Assembly (NCBI GenBank): GCA_023935145.1
Contig: CM043698.1
Location: 71,421,501-71,485,500, forward strand
DNA length: 64,000 nucleotides
Origin: Bretschneidera sinensis
Taxonomy: Eukaryota; Streptophyta; Magnoliopsida; Brassicales; Akaniaceae
Reading direction: 5' to 3'
The position numbers were made by a program, and so were the translations under genes. The notes below the pieces were generated by a model. The model searched no databases, was not told where the DNA came from, and worked only from the letters and a program-made list of their open reading frames with translations. Below, in pieces: positions 1-11,900 of this stretch (positions are counted from its first letter, which is position 1; every line of letters starts with the position of its first letter).

Positions 1-1000
1 CAAGATGACAGATAAATAATGTCAGACTTAGTCATAAAGTTGTAAAAAGCTCAAAAAAATACTCACGAGCATTGTCACTACGGAGCATCTTAACAGATAA
101 GTTAATTGGGTTTTTATCTCAGCACAAAAGGCACAAAAAATAGAAAACAACTCAAAACAGTCTTTCATTAAACAAAACTAGGTAAGCCTGAAATAATCAT
201 CCACAAAGGTAACGAAATACCGAAATCCAAGTTTGGAAGTCACACAACTTGGACCCCAAATATCATAACGCACTAACATAAAAGGTCTAGACACACAATT
301 ATTAATTTAGAAAGGAAACGACACACGATGCCCAATTGACACGACTCACATTCTAAAGACGAAACCTGACTCAAAGTAAGAACTAACTTTTTTCAGCTTC
401 TTTAAGGACAGACGACCAAAACGACAATGTATCTGAAATAGGGACATGTCAATCGAGCAAGCAATGGGTGATGGGATAGGATCAAAGTAATACAGGTCGT
501 TCGATTTATGCCCGCCACCAATTGTCTTCCTTGTTTTCAAATCTTGGATAAGAACAGAATTAGGAAGAAAAGTAACATAACAGTTAAAACGTTTTGTAAG
601 CTAACTAATAGATATCAAATTATACTGAGAAAAATGAGTATAAAGGACAGATGATAAAGACATAGAAGAACTAGAGTGCATAATGCCAATGCTACTTACA
701 GTGGTTTTAAATCCATCAGCAAGAGTAACATAAGGCAAAGATGAAGAGTGATAAGAAAAAACTAGAGAAAACATCAATGGTACTTGACAAATGATCAATA
801 GTTGCAGAGTCAATGACCCAAGGTCTAGATGAAGAGTTACTAGACGATAAACAATCTTCTAGTGTACCTTTCTGGGTAAAAAGAGTAGTCGAGTAAGATG
901 TCTAGTTGCCTTATAGCGTAAGAACTCAACATACTCATCTTTGGAAATCATCATCAAATTTGAGGTAGGTCCACACTCAACAGAATCAGAAGTCATAACA
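1..1000 (-). pseudogene. copia pol fragment: protease, pre-integrase and integrase core
   Basis: Translated from the minus strand, the region near 790-840 reads PWVIDSATIDHL, where copia proteases normally have a DSGA active-site motif, so the glycine step is missing. It is followed by VTLADG and a segment ending QYNLISIS, typical of the region between protease and integrase. Around 346-540 there is a pre-integrase segment (HCRFGRLSLKKLKK). Toward the left edge, FVTFVDDY and LRSDNAREY match the first two acidic positions of the DDE integrase core. These assignments rest on motif recognition against the copia family. The reading frame is broken more than once and the third integrase acid and RT lie outside the window. 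Confidence 0.8.
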
Positions 1001-1009
1001 TTAGCAATC

Positions 1010-1880
1010 ATGGGACAACCAACTAATTTTCAACACGTTTCTCGAGTATACCCAGAACGATGGCAGTATGTACATTGTCGAAGTGAACCTCGACCACCAC
1101 CACGACCAACAGAATTACCACCACAATCAAATTAAGTGCTATTACGATAACTACCACGACCTCCTCTACCACCATGTCCTCCTCTACAACCACGACTACT
1201 ATTAGAAGCACAGCCTCTACTAGTATTATTACCATACGCTCGGCCACCTTGCCAAGCTTGAGTAACCAAGGCGAATTTGTCAACTAAAGATCCGTTGTCG
1301 CTAGTTTGAGAAACTGCACGCAGCACACGAGCATAAGTCTCAGATCATGTAGGAAGTTTTGTCTTTCCTAGTATTTGGGATTGAACCGGTTCATACTCAA
1401 TTTTTAGACCAGCCAAGAATGTGAGTACCTTGACTTGCTTTGGTGTTTTTGCATGGCCTATACATCAGCTGAAATATGCACCAAAGTACGCAATTCTAAA
1501 GACATCCTCTTCATATCAACAAAATATTCAGTAGCATCTCGATCACCTTGCTGGCCATGGAAGAACTTGGTATTCACATCATATATCCGATTAAGGTTAC
1601 TAGAATACAGCAGACGGACATACTCTCAAACTTCCTTGTAGGTGTCAAGACGTGTACATAAGTCAGGCAATTTGGGGCTCCATTGAATTCTATAACAAAG
1701 TGATGAGTAAGGAATCCTCTTGTTCCCATGTATCAAACAAGCGAATCATCAATATAAAGTCTTCGTTTTCCATGACCAGTGATATACTTATACACTGCCT
1801 TGGACCATTGAATGTAATTACTACTATGCAACTTTCAAGTTGTAATAATATGAGGAATCGGCTAGGGAGAGACATCGGAG
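1010..1880 (-). pseudogene. copia gag with damaged zinc knuckle
   Basis: On the minus strand the beginning of gag is recognisable near 1870-1770 (NYIQWSKAVYKYITGHGK), followed by the usual helical gag domain and a Gly/Arg-rich linker around 1090-1220. The CCHC knuckle near 1030-1080 reads CTYCHRSGYTRETC. The histidine expected between the second and third cysteines is Tyr, and the Trp that normally follows the last Cys is a TGA stop. The protein would have bound RNA in the virus-like particle, and this copy could not do so normally. At least two frame changes occur between the start and the knuckle. Confidence 0.75.
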
Positions 1881-2188
1881 ACAATTGGATTCTATAATGA
1901 TTTCGTAAAAAAAAATAAAATAAAATAACACAAAACAAAATTCCTCCAGACGGAAAATAAGGTTAAGAGAGAGAGAGGGACATACTTTTTTTAATTGTTG
2001 CCCTTTTTTTACTGCTTTTTTAGTACGAATCTATTTATCAAGCTTTCTCGGCTACCTGTTCACACTATCTGAAAATAGTGTCGTGAACAGTACCGTGTCG
2101 TGAACAGTATCCAAACAGTGCCGTGGACACTGCTTTTTGTGAGAAGGAAGTAAGAAAAAAAATTATTCTAGATCCCAAGAAAGATCTT

Positions 2189-2200
2189 GCTCTGATACTA
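2189..2200 (-). promoter_or_regulatory. copia primer-binding site (initiator tRNA-Met type)
   Basis: Directly next to the LTR the minus strand reads TAGTATCAGAGC, one base from the consensus TGGTATCAGAGC complementary to initiator methionine tRNA. This marks the 5' LTR and fixes the element's orientation. Confidence 0.85.
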
Positions 2201-2380
2201 TGTTGAAAATAAGAACAAAAAAAAATTGTCTTATTGAATGAATAGAATACAATACAACAGTCCAATATATAGACTTATGAATACTAAATTTAATAGGACC
2301 AGGATACAATGATTAGATAAGATAAATATAATCTAGGCCTACTATGAGACATAATAAGAATCTTACTAGGATTCTCAACA
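2201..2380 (-). repeat. 5' LTR of the copia element (180 bp)
   Basis: The segment starts and ends with an inverted pair: on the minus strand it begins TGTTGAGAATCC and finishes TATTTTCAACA, giving TG...CA termini. The primer-binding site follows at once. At 180 bp it is short for a copia LTR. Confidence 0.85.
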
Positions 2381-4773
2381 ATAACCATAGCTTGTCCTCA
2401 TAATTTACTAACAGTCATTAGTTTTGCAAAAAGAAAAACACAAAAGATGACTAACCACAATTCAACTCCACTCACTGTTGACAAGTAACGAAGAATATAA
2501 AAGATATTAGCCAACTAACAAGTGAACAAAACAGCCACAAAAAGCATATCTAAGCTGCAAAATTGACAAGGAAGAATATAAAATACTCATAAGACTACAA
2601 ACAAATGAAATAGCCATAATCAGACCTAATACTAAAGATCTATGAGGGCTTTAGGCAAGAAGAGAGAATTTGCACAAAACCAGTACTGTCAATGAGGCCT
2701 AAATAAGCCAGCCAATGAACTCCCCAACTCCATTCAGTCCGATTCAGATTTGTTAAAGTGATTTTATACAACTCTCAGATTATGGTTCGGAGAGCATTCC
2801 AAGACCAAACAGCTAAGTTTTGATCATGTACCGCTACAATTACGGAACAAGATTGCGGTTATCCTTCACATTGATCAGTACTGTTCATATTATATGTTAC
2901 TGCTATTGATAATATTAGCTCCTGAATAGACTTGTACCTGGGTGCTAGTCAACCAGGTTCAGTTCCAACCTGGAGCTACATCAAAAGGAATCTACCATTC
3001 TAATCACTTGCGACAAGTTCTTTTTTCAAATCATTCGGATTAATGTACTCCACTGGCTCCTTATGAGTTACCCCTTCATCCTCAAAGCACAACCCTCATA
3101 CAATTGTTAGTCTACAACACATGACAAATCAATGTAAACCAGCATTTCCACATTTTTTTCTCAGATGGTATTTCTCTTAAATGAATTATTATCAGATGCC
3201 CATCTTAGCATCTTAGTTTTACTACTAACTTTATGAACTGGCTTCTTACATAAAAAATAGAATGCAAACGCTGAAACAGACTTGCAATTTAAATCAAGTG
3301 TGAAAATGACTCTTATGTTCAAATCCTTGAAAACAAAAATATATTGAAGACGAAAATTAAGGAGCCAAAAATAAGAGAACTGTGGTTTATATTCTAGCAT
3401 TTAAATAATTGTCAGACCCCATTTAATTTATAGTTTAGCACGGTGATGTTTCTACCGAAACTCATGGACAAAGCATAAATCGAAACCAAATATCAAAAAT
3501 TGGTGTAAGAAAACTCAACCAAATAGCATTTCGCAATTCAAGGTTCAAAGATAACAAGAAATAACCTGCTGATTACTTTCTAAAGAATTAATATAAAAAT
3601 TCGTGGAAATTGAATCATAACAATCAACGAAATAATACAAACGACGGAATTTACTAACATTCAAGCTACAAAGTAGGTAGGGCAAGCAGCAAAGACCCAC
3701 AGCATATCCTACCTCTCAATAGAGTAGCACAGCATGTACCTGTAAGCACCTTTAAAGCTACGGTTGTCACGCAAGGCAAATATGGATATAACAAGAAGAA
3801 TTTATAAAACAAAAAATGGATATAACAAGAAGACATAAAAGGAACTTCAGATTGAACCAATATAGTGCCAACTTTAAACAGCTTAAAATATATACCAGAA
3901 AAGAAGACAAATATCACAGTACCTTTTTAAGTACTCACCCACAGGAGAATACCTTGTAAGTACATAAACAGTAAATAAACAAGAATAAAAAAATATATGA
4001 GAACAGATAAGCATCTCAGTGAATTACAAATACATGCAAACTTGAAGATTCAGCAGAAAATTTATAACAAGGGCTTAAAAAATATGAAATCAGTAGTTGC
4101 AAACAAAATCATTCAATAGGGTAATTAACTCCCTTGCAGAATCAAAAAGTGGACGAGTAAGCAAGACGAAGAACAAGAAAGAGAGAGACACCCATTTATT
4201 TTGCCAAACTTGCCACCCCAACGAAACAGAAATTTTAACTTCTCAAATCTTGCAACACAAAGTGAATTAATCATATTTACATCAAAGGAATTAAGCCAAT
4301 TAATCCAGTGAAGGTCGAAGTTATGGTAAGGAAGCCGTAAATTGGCCCATTAACAACTTTGACCCTCCTCTAGGATAAGGCCTCTTTCAAAAACAATATG
4401 AAAGGGAAACCACTTCCAAAAGCTTATCATAAAGAACACGCAAAAAATTACATCTGACAGTGCAATCCACCAACTTTTACCAATAAGGGACCTAAAAGAT
4501 CTAAGAAGTCATAAGTGACGGTTGCCAGTGTGAGAGAAATTCCACCTTATGCCATTTTTCTTCACTAGTCTTGGATAAGTTTTCTTATAGAAAAATACAC
4601 AAAAAACAAAGCACTCCGTATAAACAAAAAATTCATCATGTTTACCTCTGATAAAATTATATGAAACCACACATAACAAAGTCAACCAAATCTTTTAAGT
4701 TGTTCAGTGGAATGGGTAACAAGTCATACACCAAGTAGATGTTAGAGGAGAAGAGATATCAGTAATGACTCAC
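2381..4773 (-). other. intron sequence of the PRP40A-like gene downstream of its sixth coding exon
   Basis: No exon with the expected second WW domain of PRP40A was found here on the minus strand. The stretch is AT-rich, without a convincing open frame or a recognisable transposon apart from the adjoining copia LTR. It begins with a consensus donor (GTGAGT) next to exon 6. The intron therefore runs at least to the window edge and holds the copia insertion. Confidence 0.6.
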
Positions 4774-7700
4774 CTCAATTGGTGTCATCAAGTCGTAAGG
4801 CTTCTCCCAACTAGATTGCCTTGTCCTCTTGTTGAAATAATATCTAAATATCCAGGACAGGAGCTATATTACAATGTAAACAAATAATTTCAACCGAAAA
4901 AATCAGTTATGTATCAAAAGAGTCTAAACAAAGCAAAATTTCATATATGAACAATGTGGAAGGAGAAAGTGTGTCAAGTTTAAGAAATGCCATGTCAGCA
5001 GACACATTGTCTAAATTATATAAAATCTGTTGCAATAAATGAACAACATATAATGCACCTTAAAATTGTCACAAAAGACATTATTTTCCAGTGAATTCAA
5101 TTCATCAGATATGACGCAGTGGCCTCTTTCCATGTCTGAAAGTCCCTACAACATGTGCCTCAAGGAAAAATAGGAAGAACAACAAAACAAGCCCCGTATA
5201 GATTCCACACTATTTTAAAAACTCAATTATCAAGGCCCAAAAACTTGTAATGGTAACCACCCCCCCCCCCCCCAATTTGTTAAAACATGGTAAGGCTAAG
5301 AAGGTTCCTTTCTATAGATAGGAAATCTTTTGATTTTGTGGAGGAAGGTGAAGGGATTGACATGTTGAGAATTTCTGAATATTTATGAGGACATCACATA
5401 TCCATCTACTTGAGAATGGGGAAGGCAAAATGGCAAAGAGAGGCTTGAAGATGTTTAGATTGGAGAAAGGAGATGGCTCATGGATTAAGAAGTATAAGGA
5501 AAGAGATTGCTCCTTGTTTATGGTCTAAAGGAAATTATTTTGTAAATGCGGAAGAATTGCTTAAATTTTACCATCTTGTAGATAGTCCTTGTAAATCGGG
5601 CTGCACTCCTTTGGTGTTTTTTATACAAGTTCTTTTATAAATGAAATGCGTATTAAAGAAAGAAAAAAAAAACACACCAAGAGGATGCAACCCAGGTACA
5701 AAATCTATCAATGGGATTGAAACTCCACAAAATCTACTATATCTATTTCATTTACAAAAGAATTCCCTTTGACCCAAAAATTAAGACCGGTGAACCACAT
5801 TTCCCTAATTACATCAATAGAACTCTCAAAACCTTCAAAAGCTCTACGATTCTTCTCATTCCAAACTATCCAAAAAATAAAAAGAGATCATAAAGTACGC
5901 TTACTTAAGGTTCTTAAAGGCATGAAACCCACTCCAAGCCCACACTTCATCTATCATGGATCTGACAAACACCCAAGAGACCCCCAAAACCTTAAGCCAA
6001 CTCAAAGCTTTGGCCAAAGAACACTCCAACAAAAGATGAAACATGGAAATGAAACATCGGTCCACCAACAACCTCCCCCTCCTTTGCAAATTATCTAAAG
6101 TGAGAATCTTCTCCCAAGAGGCTTCCAAACAAACAAAAAAAAACCCCACTTTCTTTGGGGCGCCAAAACAACAAATTGCTTTCCACAGGATGTTGGAGGA
6201 ACTATCCGCAAGAGTCCCCGCTACAACAATCTTATAGAAAGATTTCACTTCAAAACCTTTGTCCTCATTGCATCCTCTTTTGATAAATGCAACTTATAGC
6301 TATACAAAGTTTCCAAAAAACTGTGCATCTTCGCAACCTCTCAATCATGAACATTTCGGATTAAAGGCACATACCACGAGATAACACCATTGGCCACCGA
6401 GATGCATGAAGAAATGAAAGCTTATTTATCCCTCACAATTGCAAAAATCTCTGGGAACAGTGTTCCCAAACCACGTATCATGCCAAAGTCGGGTTCTCCT
6501 CCCATCACAGAAAGATATGGACCCAAGGCTTCCCATCCATTTTCGCACTCCTACACCATATGCACCCTTTCTTTCCTAGACATCCACCCACAAGAATCCA
6601 TCCCAAACTTAGCTTCCACCACCTTCTCCAAAAGTGATCATTTTTAACAAGAAATCTCTATAACCATTTCCCCAACAATTTACTTATCAAAAATAAAGGC
6701 GTAGGGTCAATGATGTTAAGAGGTCAATGAAGATAGGTCCAAATGTATTAGTAATTTTTTTTCCTATAGGGATGGAAGCGCTTACATGGTGGAAGGCAAT
6801 GGGGTTTCTTGAAAAACTAAGTTGTCATTGTTCTTCATTGGCGATAGCATACTTAGTGTTGTTGCACTCCATCTGTCAGTGTTGAGGGGAAATCAAGACA
6901 GGATTTTGGTTAATTATGGTGCTCCGTTTATCAGTATCTGTCATGACCAATTGAGATCAGGCAGCTGTCGGCATGTCTTTAAAACTGAACAGGGAGGCAT
7001 ATCAAGGGTGGCAGCTCACTCACTAGCCCATTCGTGACCCAACCTCAAGGAAGGGTTTGGAGGGGGCTTACGACTGTCTCCACTTATGGCCGATAAACTA
7101 ACCAAGTTGGTGCAGCATGGTATTTATGGGCTAGAGGAAGTGGAATTGATTACCGTGGACAATGGGGTGGACTTTGTGGAATTTGTATATTGATATTGAA
7201 GAGTGAAAGCAGGTTGAGGATAGGCAATGTCAATGGTTAATCGACTCATAATTAGATCAAGATGAATTTCAAGAAAGGGTGTCAAATTGTGTCCTTATTA
7301 ATGTAAAGAAGGTAACCAAAATCATAAGTGTCTCCTTTGATGGCTTTGAAAACAAAGCAATTAGTTTATTGGAGGAGATAGAAAAGAAGGGAAGAGTGGC
7401 TGAGGGTGAAAAAGAACTTCTCTTGTCGTAGAACTGAGGGATTAGTAGGAAGCTTAAAAGATTAGAAGTCAATGTAAACTACAATAGAGGTGAGGGTTTT
7501 AATGGGTACAAAGAGGAATAAGAGGGGAGAGGGGAGAGGGGAGAGGGGGAGGGGGGAGGGGGGAGAGGGGGAGGGGGGAGGGGGGAGGGGAAGGAGGACA
7601 TTGAATATGGGTTTGAAAATCATCTCTTGGAATGTGGGATTTGAATGATCTTCACAAAAGAGCCAATATGAAATTATCTAACGAAATGGAAAGATGGCAT

Positions 7701-8905
7701 TGTTTGTTTGCAAGAGACTAAAATGGTGAGATTAATGATTCGAAAGTGAGAAGTGTGTGGAAAGCGCTACACGAAATGGGAGCCTAAGGGGCCATCAAGT
7801 AATGTGGAATGAGAGTGTTTATGAATTGGTGCATATGTGATGGGTTATCATCCAATGTCTTGTGTTTTTCAGTTAATTGATACTTGCAATAGGCGGATCT
7901 TTAATGGTGTTTATGGCCTGAGGAAGCGTCATGCTAGAGGGATTTTGTGGCAAAACTTAGTGGAGGAGATGGGAATTTCCATGGGTGGTGAGGAGGATTT
8001 CAACATGGTCCTTTCCTCTCGTGAGAATACCATTGAATCATCATCAATCATTGTCATAGAAGAAATCTTGATTTCATTACAGACTATAGTCTACTGGGAT
8101 TTATCGAGTGGCTCCGTTACTTGGACCAACTTCGGGGCCCTTTCATTTCTAGGATTGACCGTTTCTTGGTATCATGAAAGTTGGGAGGTGAATTCCCTAA
8201 TGTGGTCCAAAAAATTACCTAGACCGAAATCATATCACTTTACTATTCTCCTTGAAGTTGAAGGTATGCAATAGGATCCAACTCCTTTTCGTTTCAAAAA
8301 AAATGTGGCTTAAAGTAGTGGGTTAGAAGAACCTCATTAAGGGTCAATTTTGAGGGCGGGCATTTCCAAATTTGATGTGCCTAGGAAGTTGAAGTCTCTT
8401 AAAACTGAATTGAAAAGGTGCAAGAAGGGGAATCTAGGGAATGCGAATGTGAGAATGGATGTTTTGATGGAAGAAATCTCATTGATGGAAAAGAAGGTGT
8501 GCAGTGGACTCTCGAATGAGGAAAGGGAGAGGAGATTGATAGTGAAACATAAGCTTTCGAAAAAAGATCACCATAGAAAAAAATTCTTGGAGACAAAAAG
8601 TCTAAAGCTCTATGGCTCAAGGAAGGGGATAGATAGGTCGTGTTCAGTTTCAAAAAATTGAGATGTTTTCCAATAAATTTTCCACAAAAAAATTTCCAAT
8701 CGAAAGACATAATTAGATGATAATATACTTCTTCGTTTTTTTGGAAAACAAATTAGGATGTTTTCCGTGTTTTCTAGCAAATTCAAAACCAAGTTTACTA
8801 GAAAACTCAGCTCTCCAAATTTCTCTCAATGGAGGAAGAAAAAATGCCTCGGTTTTACTGCCCCATCTCCCCTTGGAAGACATCAAAGATCTTCCTCTCT
8901 TCGTC

Positions 8906-8960
<55 letters not shown>

Positions 8961-11900
8961 CTTACTCTGTAATTGCTACACAATGCTACTTTTATGTGGT
9001 TGATGCTTATAGGACGTTGTAGTTCAAACTTGGTTGAGAAATGCAATTACCATACAAACATGGAGAACAAAGGCTTTCCATGAAGAGCATTTCAACTGTG
9101 CTTTTTGAGAAGATAAAGCGAAGACATAAAATAAGAAAATGAGGTGGGTTTTGGCATGGAACTTTACTGTCACATTGCTTTTATTGAATGGTTGTTTTTT
9201 TCAAAACAATTGTAGAACCATTTGATTTATTTAGTTTTTTATACAATTTAGTAATAATTTACTATAGTAATATTTTGTGATAAAAATTAAAATATCTAAC
9301 CATAGTATCTTATCAAAAAATATCTAACTATAGTAATAATTATAGCTGTTTTTCAATTTGTATGTAAAATAATTATAAATTGGATTTAGAAATTTAATTT
9401 TCAAATTAAAATTGTATATAATAGATATATCTTCTTAATTATAAAAACAAAAACATATTTTTCAATTTTCCATTTCCATGGTGTGTTTTTCTCATTTTCC
9501 ATTCTCATAAAACTGTTTTTTTTTAATTTCAGTAACTAAACATGTTTTCCACATATTATCTTGGAAAACAAAAACAGAAAATAAAGATAAAAAAGTGGAA
9601 AGGAAAATGTTTCCAAGTTTCCATACAGTTACTAATGCCCATAGCAGTCTGGGAGATAACACCTTTTTGAGTAAGATCAACGTTGATGGGGAAAATTATG
9701 ACAATGAGAGGGAAATGAAGGAAGCTATTAGCGGTTTCTACAAGAATCGCTATAAGAAGTCTTGCAAGAGAAGGTAGTCTCATGATGGTATGGAGTTTGA
9801 CTATATTGAAGGAAATATGTCCCATTGGTTTGAGAGGCCTTCTGAAGAAGAGGTTCTTTACATTCTTAATGATTGCAATGGAAACCAAGCGTCGGGCCTC
9901 AATGATTTCACAATGGCAGTCTTGTAATGAATTGAGATGTGTTTATACATCTTAAGACACTTTGAAGATCTTCATAATGTCAGTTAGTTTGTTGAATGTC
10001 TCAACACTACCTTTGAGGCTCGTACCCCAACAAGAGTGGCGCCCTAACATAAGAGAATTTAGGGTTGTTAGCCATGTGGGATGCATTTATGAACTCTCTT
10101 TTTTATAAGTACAAAAAATTGATAAGTGGGGATGCATTTATGAACTCATTTCAAAAGTGCTCGCTTTGAGGATAAAATAAGTGATCGTCATTTCAAAACG
10201 CTTTCATTGAATGTAGACAAATCTGGATGCTGCTTTGATTACTAATGAGGTTGTGGATGCTCATGTAAAAGAGATGGGAAGAAGTGTTATTTGTAAGCTT
10301 GATGTGGAAAAGGCTTACATCCATTTTTGTTCAGACTTGTTATTTATATTACGAAGAGGATAGGATTCAGAAACTCATGGTGCAAGTGAATTAGGAATGC
10401 ATTTCCACCGCTTCATTTTCCATCTAGATTAATGTTTGCGTTTCCGGTTTCTTTCATGCCTTAAGGGGCTCCATCTAGGAGATCCTTTGTCACCTTCTCT
10501 CTTCACTCTGGTGATGGAGGTCTCAAGTAAAATGGCGTCTAGAGCAATGGTTGAGGATCTCTTGAGCGATTTCAAAGTGGATAAGAACGTAAAGGAAGTT
10601 CTTGTGTCACATCTTCTTTTTGCCAATCACACCATTATTTTTTGTGGAGCAAAGGTGGAGTAAATTCTCAATTAGGTGTGTTTTATTTGTTCTGATGCGA
10701 TGTTTGGAGTTAACATCAATTTTAAAGAAAGAAAAGTGATCTAATCTCTCTTGGTGAAGAGGTGGATGATGTTTCTTGGAAAAAGAGTTGGGATGCATAA
10801 TAGGTTATCGTCTATTGTTTTACTAAGAACTCCCTTTGGGTGCTAAATCCAAGGAGAAAAGTGTATGGGATCCCATTAGAGAAGTTTAAGCCAGTTGGAA
10901 GAAGCACTATCTTTTGAAGGGAAGGAGATTAACACTTAATGCTCTCAAGTCTCCTCATATTTATATCTCTTTTCCCAATTCCTAGTTTGATAGCTAGGAG
11001 GTTGGAAGGTGTTCAAAGAAACCTTCTTCAAGGAGATATGTGTGGGGAATAAAAGTAGCACTTGGTAAAATGGGATATTGTCAAACAATCCATTGATGGA
11101 CGAGGCTTAGACTTGAAGACCCTCCCTCCCTCTCTCTCTCTCTCTACATATATATATATATATGATGCCTTTCTTGGAAAATGGTTGTGGAGGTTTATGG
11201 TTGAAAAAGTCCTTTTTTTGACGAATGATTAATGTTATATGTTTGGATCAAAACGGTTATGTTTCAAAAGTAGTACAAGAGTCCTATGGTGTGGGAGTTT
11301 GGAAGTGGCTAGAAAGGGTTGAGGGCTTTTCAACCCCTTTATTTGTGTATTGGTGGACCAACACGTTTTGGTATGACGACTGGTGTGCAGAATCCCCCCT
11401 AAAAGAATCAATTGCAGGAGGTCTTTTCCTTTGTATGGGAGAAAGATGCTTTGGTTAATTCTTGTTATTCTCTTACGAATGGTGAGATTGAGTGGAATAT
11501 CCCCTTTAGTCGGAATCCCCATGACGGGGAACTCAACTGTTGGGAGCCTTTTGAAGCGGTCTATAGCATGAGATTGGAATTACAAGTGAGGAAAAAGTGA
11601 TATGTAAGCTGAAAAAAGAGGGTAAGTTTGAGTTGAAGTCTTCCTACAAGGCTCCCCTCAATGACCTTCCCAGTGAAGGGAGATCCAACTTTCCGTATAA
11701 AGCCATTTGGAAGACAAGTGTTCCCACAAAAGTAGCTTTTTTTGTGTGGTAGTCAACTTGAGGAAAGATGTTGACCATTGATACCCTTCAAAAGAGAGGA
11801 AAGATTCTTGCTAATCGTTGCTATTTTTGCAAGGAGAAGACTGAGCCCATTCATCATCATTTGTTGCAGTGTTGTTAGACGAAGCAACTATGGGTTTTGG

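Larger units (their letters stand above)
1..2380 (-). mobile_element. Ty1/copia retrotransposon, 5' half, degenerate, runs off the left edge
   Basis: Reading the minus strand, a 180-bp LTR (2201-2380) is followed by a primer-binding site, a gag region and then protease and integrase sequence that continues past position 1. The gag, protease, integrase order is that of Ty1/copia. The element lies inside an intron of the minus-strand PRP40A-like gene and has the same orientation as the gene, so its LTR signals would act in the sense direction. The 3' LTR and left target duplication are outside the window. Several stops and substitutions show that this copy is dead. Confidence 0.85.

Noticed and set aside
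1023..1283. Val-rich minus-strand open frame
   Set aside because: It is a shadow frame of the copia gag Gly/Arg-rich linker and zinc knuckle.
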